Assembly: GCA_937877575.1 (NCBI GenBank)
Contig: CALFIZ010000068.1
Span: 1-9,966, forward strand
Direction: 5' to 3'
Source: an uncultured Marinilabiliales bacterium
Lineage (GTDB): Bacteria > Bacteroidota > Bacteroidia > Bacteroidales > BM520
Length of the DNA: 9,966 bases
The notes under the pieces were generated by a model, which was not told the origin of the DNA, did not search any database, and saw nothing but the letters and a program-made list of their open reading frames with translations. Both the position numbers and the translations under genes were made by a program. Positions within the stretch are counted from its first letter, which is position 1, and every line of letters starts with the position of its first letter. Positions 1 through 8,297 of this stretch are shown one piece after another.

Positions 1-1031
1 GAACTTTAGGGGACCCTGTCACTTTCGGCTGTACAGAAAAGGATTTGCAGCGTCTCGCATACAATGAGAAGAAATCTTTTGAATGTGCCGGTATCCGCCC
101 AGGCAATATAGTACAACTGATGACGACTCTTGATAAAAGATTTATGGCAGGAATGGCTTATTTCTTAGGACTTCGTGAGCTTGGTGCCGGAATTGTGAGA
201 GTGGGGAACGGAATACCTGAACTTCAGTGGGATACTATAAAACGTATTAAACCCGACACTATCATGTGTGTCCCTTCCTTTATTCTCAGACTTATCCAAT
301 ATGCTGAGGAACACAATATTGACTATAAAAACAGCAGTATCAGACGCATTATAGGCATTGGTGAGGGACTGAGGGAACAGGATTTCTCTCTTAATTTGCT
401 TGGCCAGCGAATCAGGGAAAAATGGGATGTGCAGCTTTTTGCTACTTATTCATCCACCGAAATGTCTGCAACTTTCTCGGAATGTGAACATGGCCTTGGC
501 GGTCACTGCCATCCGGAACTCATCATAGTGGAAATCATCGGTGATGATGATTTGCCTGTCCCTGACGGTGAGGTCGGCGAAGTTGTTGTGACAACTCTTG
601 GTGTCGAGGCTATGCCTTTACTGAGATTCCGTACCGGTGACATGGCAGCAAAGCATGTCGAACAATGCAAATGCGGCAGATATTCCTATAGACTCTCTCC
701 TTTGGTGGGCCGTAAAAACAATATGATTAAACTCAAAGGCACAACTCTTTATCCGCCCGCAATCAACGATGTCCTTGATGATACAAGCTATGTCGAAAAT
801 TATGTTATCATCGTTGATAACAGTGATGCCGGTACCGATGATGTGAAAGTCCAAGTCGGCCTTAAATATATGCCTGATTTTGACCCTGTTAAAGACCTTA
901 AGGATCATTTCAGGTCAAGAATCAGGGTGGCTCCCACTGTCGAAATCCATACAGTTGAAGAGATTCATTCCATTAACTTCCCTGCAAAAAGCAGAAAACC
1001 TATCAAGTTTATAGACAATAGAAAAAAATGA
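1..1031 (+). CDS. PaaK-like adenylate-forming CoA ligase, 5' partial
   Basis: This looks like a member of the phenylacetate-CoA ligase / coenzyme F390 synthetase branch of AMP-forming acyl-CoA ligases, which activate a carboxylic acid with ATP and transfer it to a thiol such as CoA. The frame is open from base 3 with no stop, so the TTG at 45 is not the start. The first visible residues (TLGDPVTFG) look like the end of the SGTTG-type P-loop. About 342 of the family's usual 430 or so residues are present. Counting the Leu at 45 as residue 1, the motifs are YSSTEM (135-140), FRTGDM (195-200), CKCGR (208-212), and a Lys near the end (about 318) where the catalytic C-terminal lysine is expected. 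Cys and His residues at 147-156 plus CKC could bind a metal (inference). The stop is 1 bp before the acyltransferase start, so the pair is almost certainly co-transcribed and may act in sequence on an acyl group. The substrate cannot be read from the sequence. Confidence 0.85.
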   Translation, partial: TLGDPVTFGCTEKDLQRLAYNEKKSFECAGIRPGNIVQLMTTLDKRFMAGMAYFLGLRELGAGIVRVGNGIPELQWDTIKRIKPDTIMCVPSFILRLIQYAEEHNIDYKNSSIRRIIGIGEGLREQDFSLNLLGQRIREKWDVQLFATYSSTEMSATFSECEHGLGGHCHPELIIVEIIGDDDLPVPDGEVGEVVVTTLGVEAMPLLRFRTGDMAAKHVEQCKCGRYSYRLSPLVGRKNNMIKLKGTTLYPPAINDVLDDTSYVENYVIIVDNSDAGTDDVKVQVGLKYMPDFDPVKDLKDHFRSRIRVAPTVEIHTVEEIHSINFPAKSRKPIKFIDNRKK

Positions 1032-1032
1032 A

Positions 1033-2163
1033 ATGTTAGACCCTCGATTTGACGACATAAGACCTTATTACGACAGCGAAATCCCTGCTTCCATGCAACG
1101 GATTGCAGCGTGCCCTTATTTTGATAAGATTGCCTCGTTCGTTTTTCCTGATGAAGATACGGAGACAGTCAGAAATAACATTTTGAATATCAGTACTGTC
1201 AAGGAATTTCAGAAAAAGGTCATGAGCCCGATGAATAAACAGGTTATCAAGCGCACTATGACGGCCTTCACTTATGGAGGTTTTGAGAATATCTCCAAGG
1301 ACAAAAACTATATGTATGTTTCCAACCATCGTGACATCGTGCTGGATGCCAGTCTGTTACAGCAGATACTGTTTCAAAACGGCTATGATACCACTCAAAT
1401 CACCCTTGGCGCAAATTTAATGGAAAACCCGGTAGTCACCGATGTTTTCAAATCAAACAAGATGTTCGTGATTGAACGCGGTGGCGGATTGAAAGAGTTC
1501 TATTTCAGCTCTCTTCATGTTTCCGAATATATGAGATATATGATAACCCGACATCATGAATCTGTTTGGATTGCACAACGCAATGGCCGCACCAAGGATG
1601 GTAAGGATGTCACCGATAGGGGGGTTGTCAAGATGTTTGGCATGAGCAGTTCTGAAAATAAAGTTGATGCTCTTGCCGAACTCAACATTCTGCCGGTCGC
1701 TGTCTCATACGAATGGGAACCATGCGATGTGCTCAAGGCAGTGGAACTTTACCATCGCCGACGCGGAAAATATGTGAAAAAACACGGTGAAGATGTCAAC
1801 AGCATCCTTACCGGTATTCTGCAACCCAAAGGCAGGGTCAATATTCATTTCTGTGATGTCGTTACCCATGATGACCTTATGAAATACAATGACTGCAGCA
1901 AAAATGAATTTGAACATAAGGTCGCTGAACTTATAACAGCTCGCATTTGTCGGAATTATATGCTGTTCTCGAATAATTATATTGCTCACGACATTCTGCA
2001 TAACAACCGGCTGTTTGCTGATTGTTATTCTGAGGAACAAAAACAAGCATTTGTTAAGCATCTGGGTGTCCTTAAGGAATATACCGAATGTAATCAGGAT
2101 GAACTTCGGGAGATATTTCTCGGTATATATGCATCACCGGTTGATAATTATAAACATCTATAA
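1033..2163 (+). CDS. PlsC-like (glycerol-phosphate) acyltransferase family protein
   Basis: This 376-residue protein has the layout of the PlsC/PlsB acyltransferase fold, which moves acyl groups from acyl-ACP or acyl-CoA to glycerol-phosphate-type acceptors at the membrane. Motif I is VSNHRDIVLDASLL (His99, Asp101, Asp105). Its spacing is HX5D or HXD, not the textbook HX4D. Motif II is FVIERGG (145-151), motif III is WIAQRNGRTKDG (179-190), and motif IV is ILPVAVSYEWEPCD (219-232). From memory, Bacteroidota relatives read REGR in motif III; here it is RNGR, so the usual Glu is Asn184. There is no clear transmembrane helix. It lies 1 bp after the CoA-ligase gene and 11 bp before ettA, which suggests an operon in which the ligase could supply or recycle acyl groups. 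The acceptor is unknown, and lysophosphatidate acylation is only the default guess. Family membership is firm; activity is less certain. Confidence 0.8.
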   Translation: MLDPRFDDIRPYYDSEIPASMQRIAACPYFDKIASFVFPDEDTETVRNNILNISTVKEFQKKVMSPMNKQVIKRTMTAFTYGGFENISKDKNYMYVSNHRDIVLDASLLQQILFQNGYDTTQITLGANLMENPVVTDVFKSNKMFVIERGGGLKEFYFSSLHVSEYMRYMITRHHESVWIAQRNGRTKDGKDVTDRGVVKMFGMSSSENKVDALAELNILPVAVSYEWEPCDVLKAVELYHRRRGKYVKKHGEDVNSILTGILQPKGRVNIHFCDVVTHDDLMKYNDCSKNEFEHKVAELITARICRNYMLFSNNYIAHDILHNNRLFADCYSEEQKQAFVKHLGVLKEYTECNQDELREIFLGIYASPVDNYKHL

Positions 2164-2174
2164 TTCATTATATT

Positions 2175-3848
2175 ATGGACGATAAGAAGATTATTTTCTC
2201 AATGGTTGGCGTCGGGAAAGTCTATCCGCCATCCCATCAGGTTTTACAGGATATTTACCTGTCATTCTACTATGGTGCCAAAATAGGCATTATCGGTTTG
2301 AACGGTTCGGGTAAATCAACATTGTTAAAAATCATTGCCGGTCGTGACACTTCTTTTAACGGTGAAGTGGTTTTTTCCGGCAAGTATTCAATCGGTTACC
2401 TTGAGCAGGAACCTCAATTGGATGATAATAAGACAGTTAAGGAGGTTGTCCAGGAAGCTGTCCAGCCTGTTGTGGATTTGCTCGCTGAATATGAGGAGGT
2501 CAACAATAAGTTTGCAGAACCTATGTCAGATGATGAGATGAATGCTCTCATCGAACGTCAGGGTGAATTGACTGAAAAACTTGACCAATGCGATGCATGG
2601 GATCTTGACAGCAAACTCGAACGTGCAATGGACGCTCTCCGCTGTCCTGAGGACGATGCTCCGGTTAAAAACCTTTCCGTTGGTGAACGCCGCAGGGTGG
2701 CTCTCTGCCGACTGTTGTTGCAGGAACCTGATATCCTTCTGCTTGATGAACCCACCAACCATCTTGACGCCGAGTCAATAGAGTGGCTTGAACTTCATCT
2801 TCAGCAATTTAAAGGCACTGTAATTGCTGTAACTCATGACCGTTACTTCCTTGACCATGTTGCCGGATGGATTCTTGAACTCGACCGTGGACACGGCATT
2901 CCATGGCAGGGCAATTATTCTTCGTGGCTTGAACAGAAGAAGAGACGTCTTGAGATGGAAGAAAAACAGGAATCACGCCGACAAAAGACGCTCCAGCATG
3001 AACTCGAATGGATACACATGGCTCCGAAGGCACGACAGGCAAAAGGTAAGGCACGTCTCAATGCGTATGAAAAACTTGCAAATGAGGATGTTGCTCAGAA
3101 AGAACAAAAACTTGAAATATTTATCCCTAATGGCCCACGTCTTGGCTCCGAGGTTATTGAAGCTGTCAATGTCTCCAAGAGTTTCGGTGACAGAATCTTG
3201 TTCGAGAACCTCAGTTTCCGGCTTCCGCCTGCAGGCATTGTCGGCGTAATCGGTCCAAACGGTAGTGGTAAAACTACTCTTTTCAGAATGATTATGGGAC
3301 TTGAACAGCCTTCTTCCGGCAGTTTCAGAATCGGCTCTACCGTCAAACTCGGCTATGTTGACCAACGACATGAATTCATCAATCCCGAAGATACGGTATG
3401 GCAGGCAATTTCAGAAGGCAATGAACAGATTCTGCTCGGAGGACGTTTGATAAATTCCAGGGCTTACGTTGCCCGCTTCAATTTCTCCGGCACTGACCAG
3501 AACAAGAAGGTTCGTATGCTCTCCGGTGGTGAAAGAAACAGACTTCATCTCGCTTTGACTCTTAAAAGCGAGGCTAATGTCCTACTCCTCGATGAACCTA
3601 CTAACGATATAGATATCAACACACTACGCGCATTGGAGGACGGGCTTGAAGATTTTGCCGGATGTGCCGTAGTAATATCCCATGACCGTTGGTTCCTCGA
3701 CAGAATCGCTACCCATATCCTTGCCTTTGAAGGTGATTCCAAGGTCGCTTTCTTTGAAGGAAGCTATTCCGACTATGAGGAAAACAGACGGAAGCTCAAC
3801 GGAGACGTAGCCCCACATAGGCCTAAATACAGAAAATTAATCATCTGA
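2175..3848 (+). CDS. ettA: Energy-dependent translational throttle protein EttA (ABC-F ATPase)
   Basis: EttA is a cytoplasmic ABC-F protein with two ATPase domains. In E. coli it binds the ribosomal E site and gates entry of the 70S initiation complex into elongation according to ATP/ADP level. The 557 residues match the family (E. coli about 555). Domain 1 has Walker A GLNGSGKST (41-49), signature LSVGE (167-171) and Walker B LLLDEPTNHLD (188-198). A charged helical linker (about 251-315), including PKARQAKGKARLNAYEKL, corresponds to the P-site-tRNA-interacting motif. Domain 2 has GPNGSGKTT (360-368), LSGGE (449-453) and LLLDEPTNDID (470-480). It has no membrane segments, as expected for ABC-F. 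The PtIM region and length favour EttA over Uup or the resistance-type ABC-F proteins. The ATG at 2175 gives the expected N-terminus. It appears to be the last gene of a three-gene run; a weak A/U hairpin and a T-run follow the stop. Confidence 0.93.
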   Translation: MDDKKIIFSMVGVGKVYPPSHQVLQDIYLSFYYGAKIGIIGLNGSGKSTLLKIIAGRDTSFNGEVVFSGKYSIGYLEQEPQLDDNKTVKEVVQEAVQPVVDLLAEYEEVNNKFAEPMSDDEMNALIERQGELTEKLDQCDAWDLDSKLERAMDALRCPEDDAPVKNLSVGERRRVALCRLLLQEPDILLLDEPTNHLDAESIEWLELHLQQFKGTVIAVTHDRYFLDHVAGWILELDRGHGIPWQGNYSSWLEQKKRRLEMEEKQESRRQKTLQHELEWIHMAPKARQAKGKARLNAYEKLANEDVAQKEQKLEIFIPNGPRLGSEVIEAVNVSKSFGDRILFENLSFRLPPAGIVGVIGPNGSGKTTLFRMIMGLEQPSSGSFRIGSTVKLGYVDQRHEFINPEDTVWQAISEGNEQILLGGRLINSRAYVARFNFSGTDQNKKVRMLSGGERNRLHLALTLKSEANVLLLDEPTNDIDINTLRALEDGLEDFAGCAVVISHDRWFLDRIATHILAFEGDSKVAFFEGSYSDYEENRRKLNGDVAPHRPKYRKLII

Positions 3849-3859
3849 TAATTTTTTTT
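3833..3859 (+). terminator. Weak A/T hairpin plus T-run at the end of ettA
   Basis: AAAATTA (3833-3839) pairs with TAATTTT (3849-3855), and inner TCA/TGA pairing with one bulged A can extend the stem. The T-run continues to 3859. The hairpin spans the ettA stop codon. It contains little G/C, so it may be leaky and let ettA transcripts run on into glmS. The inverted repeat is directly visible; terminator function is inference. Confidence 0.3.
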
Positions 3860-3860
3860 C

Positions 3861-3891
3861 TTGACATTTTTTAATTTTTTTATTTTTTTTG
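3861..3891 (+). promoter_or_regulatory. Possible glmS promoter (Bacteroidota type)
   Basis: A TTG at 3861-3863 could serve as the -33 element. TTTTTTTG at 3884-3891 resembles the -7 box TAnnTTTG, although the only TA (3881-3882) lies three bases too far upstream for a perfect match. The spacing of about 20 bp suits the phylum. Transcription would start near 3897, about 25 nt before the glmS ATG. The tract is so T-rich that chance matches are likely, hence the low confidence. Confidence 0.35.
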
Positions 3892-3910
3892 CGAGTTCAA
3901 AAAAAATAAA
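3879..3910. repeat. Perfect 12-bp A/T inverted repeat in the glmS leader
   Basis: TTTATTTTTTTT (3879-3890) and AAAAAAAATAAA (3899-3910) are exact reverse complements around the 8-base spacer GCGAGTTC. The right arm ends 11 bp before the glmS start codon. In RNA this could form an A-U stem close to the initiation region; in DNA it could be an operator or part of a promoter. No trailing U-run follows the right arm, so it is not a standard terminator in the + direction. Confidence 0.7.
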
Positions 3911-3921
3911 GTGTTCTTATT

Positions 3922-5781
3922 ATGTGCGGAATTGTAGGCTATATAGGAGATCGTAAGGCATATCCTATTCTGATGAAAGGTCTGTATAGGCTTGAATATC
4001 GTGGTTATGACAGTGCTGGCATAGCCCTTGTTAATGACAATGGTAACCTTTCTGTTTATAAGGCGAAAGGTAAAGTGTCAGCACTCGAAGCGACAGTTCA
4101 GGATAAGGATATCAGCGGTACTGTGGGTATTGCTCACACACGCTGGGCCACTCACGGTGAACCTAACGTGGTTAATGCCCATCCACACTATAGCAAGAGT
4201 AGAAACCTTGCATTGGTCCACAATGGCATAATAGAAAATTTCAAGATTCTTCGCAGTCAACTCGAAAAGAACGACATACATTGTGTCAGTGAAACAGATA
4301 CTGAAGTGTTGGTCCATTTCATCGAATACATGCAGGATATCCATAAATGTTCCCTGTTCAAAGCTGTCCAATTCGCACTGAAAAATGTAATAGGCGCATA
4401 CGCAATAGCTGTTGTTGACAAAGAGCATCCCGACCAACTGGTCGTTGCCCGTAAGGGAAGTCCACTTGTAATTGGTGTAGGCAAAAGTGAAAATGGCAAT
4501 CCTGAATTTATAGTGGGAAGTGATGCGACCCCTATCGTTGAATTCACCCAGGAGGTGATATATCTTAATGATGAGGAAATTGCTTATATGGACCGTAGCG
4601 GCAAAATAGAAATCATTACGCTTTCAAATGTAAAGCAGACACCACAGGTGCAACAACTGTCCATTGATATTAATGAATTGGAAAAGGGCGGATATGCTCA
4701 TTTCATGCTTAAGGAAATCTATGAGCAGCCGGAAGCTATACTCAACTGCATCCGCGGTCGTCTGGATATCGAAAACAAAGATGTTTATCTCAGTGGTGTG
4801 ATTGACAATGAAAAGATTTTTAAAAACGCCCGCCGCATAATCATTTGTGCCTGTGGCACTTCCTGGCACAGCTCCCTTATTGCAAAGTATTTTATAGAGG
4901 AATTGTGCAAGATTCCGGTCGAAGTCGAATATGCCAGTGAATTCCGTTACCGTAACCCTGTCGTCTTCCCCGATGACGTTGTCATAGCCGTAAGCCAGAG
5001 CGGCGAAACGGCTGACACTCTTGCTGCTATACAGCTTGCAAAGAGCAAAGGGGCTTTTCTTTATGGCATCTGTAATGTTATCGGCTCCTCAATACCCCGT
5101 GCTACCGACAGCGGTACGTATCTTCATGTCGGACCGGAGATAGGCGTTGCCTCCACAAAGGCTTTCACGGGTCAGGTCATCACTCTCATGATGCTGGGAC
5201 TCGCCATTGCCAAGGTAAAGAAAACTATCACTGATGACAAACTGCATTCCCTTGTCGGTGAATTGCTCAATATACCTGATAAAATGCGTTGGACCCTTGA
5301 ACACAACAAATCTATCCCTGAATTTGCACAGATGTTCACCTATGCCCGTAACTGCATATTTCTGGGTCGTGGCTATAACTATCCTGTCGCTCTCGAAGGT
5401 GCACTTAAGCTGAAGGAAATATCTTATATCCATGCGGAAGGCTATCCGGCAGCAGAAATGAAACACGGCCCTATTGCCCTCATTGATGAGGAAATGCCTG
5501 TGTTCTTTATCGCTCCTAAGCAAGGAATGTATGACAAGGTCATCAGCAACATCCAGGAAATAAAGTCAAGAAACGGACGTATCGTAAGTATTGTCACCGA
5601 AGGCGATACAACAGTCAGAAGCCTTAGCGACCGCTTTTTCTCAATACCTGATACCCTCGACTGTTTCGTCCCGCTGTTGTCGGTTCTCCCTCTCCAAATG
5701 CTGAGTTACTATGTTGCCTGTGCCAAAGGCCGTAATGTTGACCAGCCGCGTAACCTGGCCAAAAGCGTAACCGTGGAATAA
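3922..5781 (+). CDS. glmS: Glutamine--fructose-6-phosphate aminotransferase (isomerizing)
   Basis: GlmS converts fructose-6-phosphate and glutamine to glucosamine-6-phosphate and glutamate. This is the first committed step toward UDP-GlcNAc for peptidoglycan and lipopolysaccharide, and it takes place in the cytoplasm. The protein has 619 residues, within the usual range of about 600-620. It begins MCGIVGYIGD, with Cys2 as the N-terminal nucleophile of a class II glutaminase after Met removal. Further glutaminase motifs are YRGYDSAGIA (26-35), HTRWATHGEPN (72-82) and HNGIIENF (100-107), and Asp126 binds glutamine. Two SIS sugar-isomerase domains follow: CGTSWHSS (311-318) with SQSGETADT (358-366), and GRGYNYPVALEGALKLKE (482-499) with HAEGYPAAEMKHGP (504-517). 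The C-terminus DQPRNLAKSVTVE carries the conserved lysine (Lys614). No domain is missing. It sits 73 bp after ettA and converges on the YihY gene. The leader is too short for a glmS ribozyme. Confidence 0.97.
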   Translation: MCGIVGYIGDRKAYPILMKGLYRLEYRGYDSAGIALVNDNGNLSVYKAKGKVSALEATVQDKDISGTVGIAHTRWATHGEPNVVNAHPHYSKSRNLALVHNGIIENFKILRSQLEKNDIHCVSETDTEVLVHFIEYMQDIHKCSLFKAVQFALKNVIGAYAIAVVDKEHPDQLVVARKGSPLVIGVGKSENGNPEFIVGSDATPIVEFTQEVIYLNDEEIAYMDRSGKIEIITLSNVKQTPQVQQLSIDINELEKGGYAHFMLKEIYEQPEAILNCIRGRLDIENKDVYLSGVIDNEKIFKNARRIIICACGTSWHSSLIAKYFIEELCKIPVEVEYASEFRYRNPVVFPDDVVIAVSQSGETADTLAAIQLAKSKGAFLYGICNVIGSSIPRATDSGTYLHVGPEIGVASTKAFTGQVITLMMLGLAIAKVKKTITDDKLHSLVGELLNIPDKMRWTLEHNKSIPEFAQMFTYARNCIFLGRGYNYPVALEGALKLKEISYIHAEGYPAAEMKHGPIALIDEEMPVFFIAPKQGMYDKVISNIQEIKSRNGRIVSIVTEGDTTVRSLSDRFFSIPDTLDCFVPLLSVLPLQMLSYYVACAKGRNVDQPRNLAKSVTVE

Positions 5782-5786
5782 AATTC

Positions 5787-6737
5787 TCAGCTCTCAGTTC
5801 TAATCTCAGCGGCTGCGTAAATGCTTGCATTCAAATCAAAGCCTGCAAGCAGGAACAGCGAGTTGAGATATATGTAAAAGGTAAGTATCAGTATCGTTCC
5901 CAACGACCCGTAGAGAATATTGTATCGGGTAAAATTGTCAATGTATAATTGGAATAACTTTGTGGTGAGCAACAGAAGAACCGTGGTGATGATTCCGCCT
6001 ATTGAAAAAAACGGGAACCCCCTGCGCTGCTTTATCACGGCTCTGTAAAGCGTTGATATTGCTATGAGCAGTATTAGGGTCGGTATCAGCTGGCCGCCGA
6101 TGGAGATAAGTAGCCTCAGGAATTTCGTGATACCATGATGAACACTGATATAATTGATGACTTTCGCATAGCCTCCGTAAATCGTGATGGAAAGGATAAC
6201 AAGAAATCCTATGTATAAGATATAGAATATTGATATCAGTCTTCGTTGAAACGGTGTGAACGGGACAAAACCCGACTGCAGTTTCCTTGATGGTGTCTTG
6301 GTGAAGGCGCGAAGGAGGCAGTTTATGCCGTTAGAGCCAAGGTATAATGTTATTATAATACTGATTGACAGAATGTTGCCATGTTTCATGTCAACGATAT
6401 AATATATGGTGTCTTTTATGATATCCCATATTGCCGGCGGAAGAATATCGGTCAGCAGAAGGATTATCTTCTCCTGGAAATTTGCGATAGGGATGTAGGG
6501 TATTATGGAGAAGGCAAAAAGCAGCAGGGGGAATAAGGTGGTGAACAGGTTAAAGGACACTGCTGCAGCTCTGTCCACAAGGTCCCCGTTTTGCAATCCC
6601 TTGATATAGATTCTGCCTACACTTAATATTGATTTGCCCTGTAATCCGGGGAATGTGTGAGCCTGTAAAAAAGTTTCTGCCTTATTGATTCGTTTTCTGA
6701 TTTTCCTCAAATAAGGCAGAAAAAATTTATTTTGCAT
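5787..6737 (-). CDS. YihY/virulence factor BrkB family inner-membrane protein
   Basis: This 316-residue integral membrane protein belongs to the YihY (UPF0761/BrkB) family. The family was once misassigned as RNase BN, and its function remains uncertain. After a basic N-terminus of about 50 residues, hydrophobic segments lie near 56-80, 121-145, 168-188, 205-230, 242-263 and 277-300, giving the family's six helices. RAAAVSFNLFTTLFPLLL (56-73) matches the conserved first helix. The C-terminal YGSLGTILILTFYIYLNS followed by GFDLNA (276-304) is the most diagnostic part. The ATG at 6737 lies inside the last codons of rny (11-bp overlap), so translation is probably coupled and the two are co-transcribed. 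Both are membrane-associated, but I know of no proven functional link. The 3' end is 5 bp from the glmS stop on the other strand, with no terminator visible. Family assignment is firm; role is unknown. Confidence 0.9.
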   Translation of the reverse strand: MQNKFFLPYLRKIRKRINKAETFLQAHTFPGLQGKSILSVGRIYIKGLQNGDLVDRAAAVSFNLFTTLFPLLLFAFSIIPYIPIANFQEKIILLLTDILPPAIWDIIKDTIYYIVDMKHGNILSISIIITLYLGSNGINCLLRAFTKTPSRKLQSGFVPFTPFQRRLISIFYILYIGFLVILSITIYGGYAKVINYISVHHGITKFLRLLISIGGQLIPTLILLIAISTLYRAVIKQRRGFPFFSIGGIITTVLLLLTTKLFQLYIDNFTRYNILYGSLGTILILTFYIYLNSLFLLAGFDLNASIYAAAEIRTES

Positions 6738-8268
6738 AGTTTACTGCTCGTGTTTCTCTGATTACCAGTACTTTGACTTGACCCGGGTAAGTCATTTCGC
6801 TTTGTATTCTCTTTGACAGGTCGAGGGAAATCTGCTGTGCATCGTTGTCAGACACCTTGTCGGCATTTACGATAACCCTCAGTTCTCTGCCGGCTTGGAT
6901 GGCGTAGCAGTTGAGGACGCCGGAATATGATGATGCCATGCTTTCAAGTTTGTTGAGGCGTGCAATATAGTCTTCAACGATTTCACGGCGTGCACCCGGT
7001 CTTGCACCGGAAATGCTGTCGCAAACCTGTACTATCGGTGAAATCATGGAGGTCATCTCGATTTCGTCATGGTGTGCTCCTATGGCATTGCAGATATCCG
7101 GTTTTTCTTTGTATTTCTCGGCCAGTTTCATGCCATAAAGTGCGTGTGGGAGATCCGGCTCCTGATCAGGAACTTTGCCTATGTCATGCAGCAATCCCGC
7201 TCTTTTGGCTTTCTTTGGGTTCAAGCCTAATTCAGCTGCCATGGTCGCACACAGATTTGCCACCTCTATGGAATGCTGCAGAAGATTCTGTCCGTATGAT
7301 GAACGGTATCTCATCTTGCCGACCAGTCTGATAAGTTCAATGTTGATACCATGAATGCCGAGGTCAATGCAAGTCCTTTTACCTATCTCAAGTATCTCCT
7401 GCTCAATCTGTTTCTCCGTCTTTGCCACCACTTCCTCAATTCTTGCAGGATGTATTCTGCCGTCTGTGACTAATTTGTGAAGTGACAGTCTTGCTATCTC
7501 TCTTCTGACGGGGTCAAAACCTGAGAGAATGATGGTTTCAGGTGAGTCGTCAATGATTATCTCAACACCGGTCAATGATTCAAGGGCCTTTATGTTCCTG
7601 CCTTCACGTCCTATGATACGCCCCTTGACCTCATCATTGTCTATGTGAAATACTGATACTGAATTTTCTATCGCATTTTCAGTTGCAGTCCTCTGAATGG
7701 TCTCTATCACTATTTTCTTTGCTTCAGCATTTGCCGACAGCTTTGCCTCATCGATGATTTCTCTTGAAGTAACTGCTGCTTCCGCCATTGCTTCTTCTTT
7801 CATGCTGTCGATGAGCTGTTTTTTCGCCTGTTCGGCAGTCATGCCCGATATTTTTTCAAGTTGCTCGACCGATTTGCTGAGGTTGATTTCAACTTCTTTT
7901 CTTTTCTTGTCCAATGCTGACATCTGCCCCTTCAGGGTGTCACTGAGCTGATTGTTTTCGTTCTCTTTCTTTGTGACTTCTTCAAGTTTCTGATTCAAAA
8001 CCTGCTCTTTTTGCTTCAGTCGATTTTCGTTTTTGGCCACTGCACTGTTGCGTTCCTGAATGGTCTTTTCATATTCTGAATTTAACTGAAGAAATTTTTC
8101 TTTTGCCTGAAGAATTTTTTCCTTTTTGATGATTTCACCCTTTTCTTCGGCGTCTTTCAGTAACTGCTGGCTTCTCTTGGTCAGCGCATTCTTTAAAATT
8201 GTATTCGCGATTAGGATTCCGATACCTATTCCGACTACAGCTGCGATTAAGATATATACTGTTGTCAT
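6727..8268 (-). CDS. rny: Ribonuclease Y
   Basis: RNase Y is a membrane-anchored endoribonuclease that starts mRNA decay in bacteria that have it. The 513 residues match the family (about 510-520). The domains in order are: one N-terminal transmembrane helix (about 4-22); a long charged coiled coil (about 30-190); a KH RNA-binding domain with GRIIGREGRNIKA (216-228); and an HD phosphohydrolase domain with His332, the AGLLHDIGK motif (His361, Asp362) and GAHHDE (397-402), which supply the metal ligands. All key residues are present. The ATG at 8268 gives the expected short N-terminus just before the helix. The gene begins about 29 nt after the likely 3' end of the 6S RNA, so it depends either on read-through past that U-run or on a promoter I could not identify. 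Its end overlaps the YihY gene by 11 bp. Confidence 0.96.
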   Translation of the reverse strand: MTTVYILIAAVVGIGIGILIANTILKNALTKRSQQLLKDAEEKGEIIKKEKILQAKEKFLQLNSEYEKTIQERNSAVAKNENRLKQKEQVLNQKLEEVTKKENENNQLSDTLKGQMSALDKKRKEVEINLSKSVEQLEKISGMTAEQAKKQLIDSMKEEAMAEAAVTSREIIDEAKLSANAEAKKIVIETIQRTATENAIENSVSVFHIDNDEVKGRIIGREGRNIKALESLTGVEIIIDDSPETIILSGFDPVRREIARLSLHKLVTDGRIHPARIEEVVAKTEKQIEQEILEIGKRTCIDLGIHGINIELIRLVGKMRYRSSYGQNLLQHSIEVANLCATMAAELGLNPKKAKRAGLLHDIGKVPDQEPDLPHALYGMKLAEKYKEKPDICNAIGAHHDEIEMTSMISPIVQVCDSISGARPGARREIVEDYIARLNKLESMASSYSGVLNCYAIQAGRELRVIVNADKVSDNDAQQISLDLSKRIQSEMTYPGQVKVLVIRETRAVNYAK

Positions 8269-8297
8269 AAATAATTTTTTAGGTCGGAGAGAAATTT

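Noticed and set aside
45..47. TTG at 45 as start of the CoA-ligase gene
   Set aside because: The frame is open back to base 3 and the upstream residues fit the ligase P-loop region, so the gene is simply cut by the window edge.
618..908. Open frame antisense to the CoA-ligase gene, and similar antisense or shifted frames elsewhere (for example 1705-2061, 2836-3249, 4078-4437, 5089-5523, 6960-7331)
   Set aside because: They lie wholly inside genes with clear family motifs on the other frame, and their products show no recognisable domain.
3849..3921. glmS ribozyme or riboswitch in the leader
   Set aside because: The gap is only 73 bp and almost entirely A/T; there is no room or conserved core for a glmS ribozyme, which is known mainly from Gram-positive bacteria.
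5785..5809. Three copies of TCTCAG within 25 bp at the glmS/YihY junction
   Set aside because: The copies are only 6 bp, are unevenly spaced (7 and 12 bp), and two lie within the YihY coding end; no further structure supports a function.
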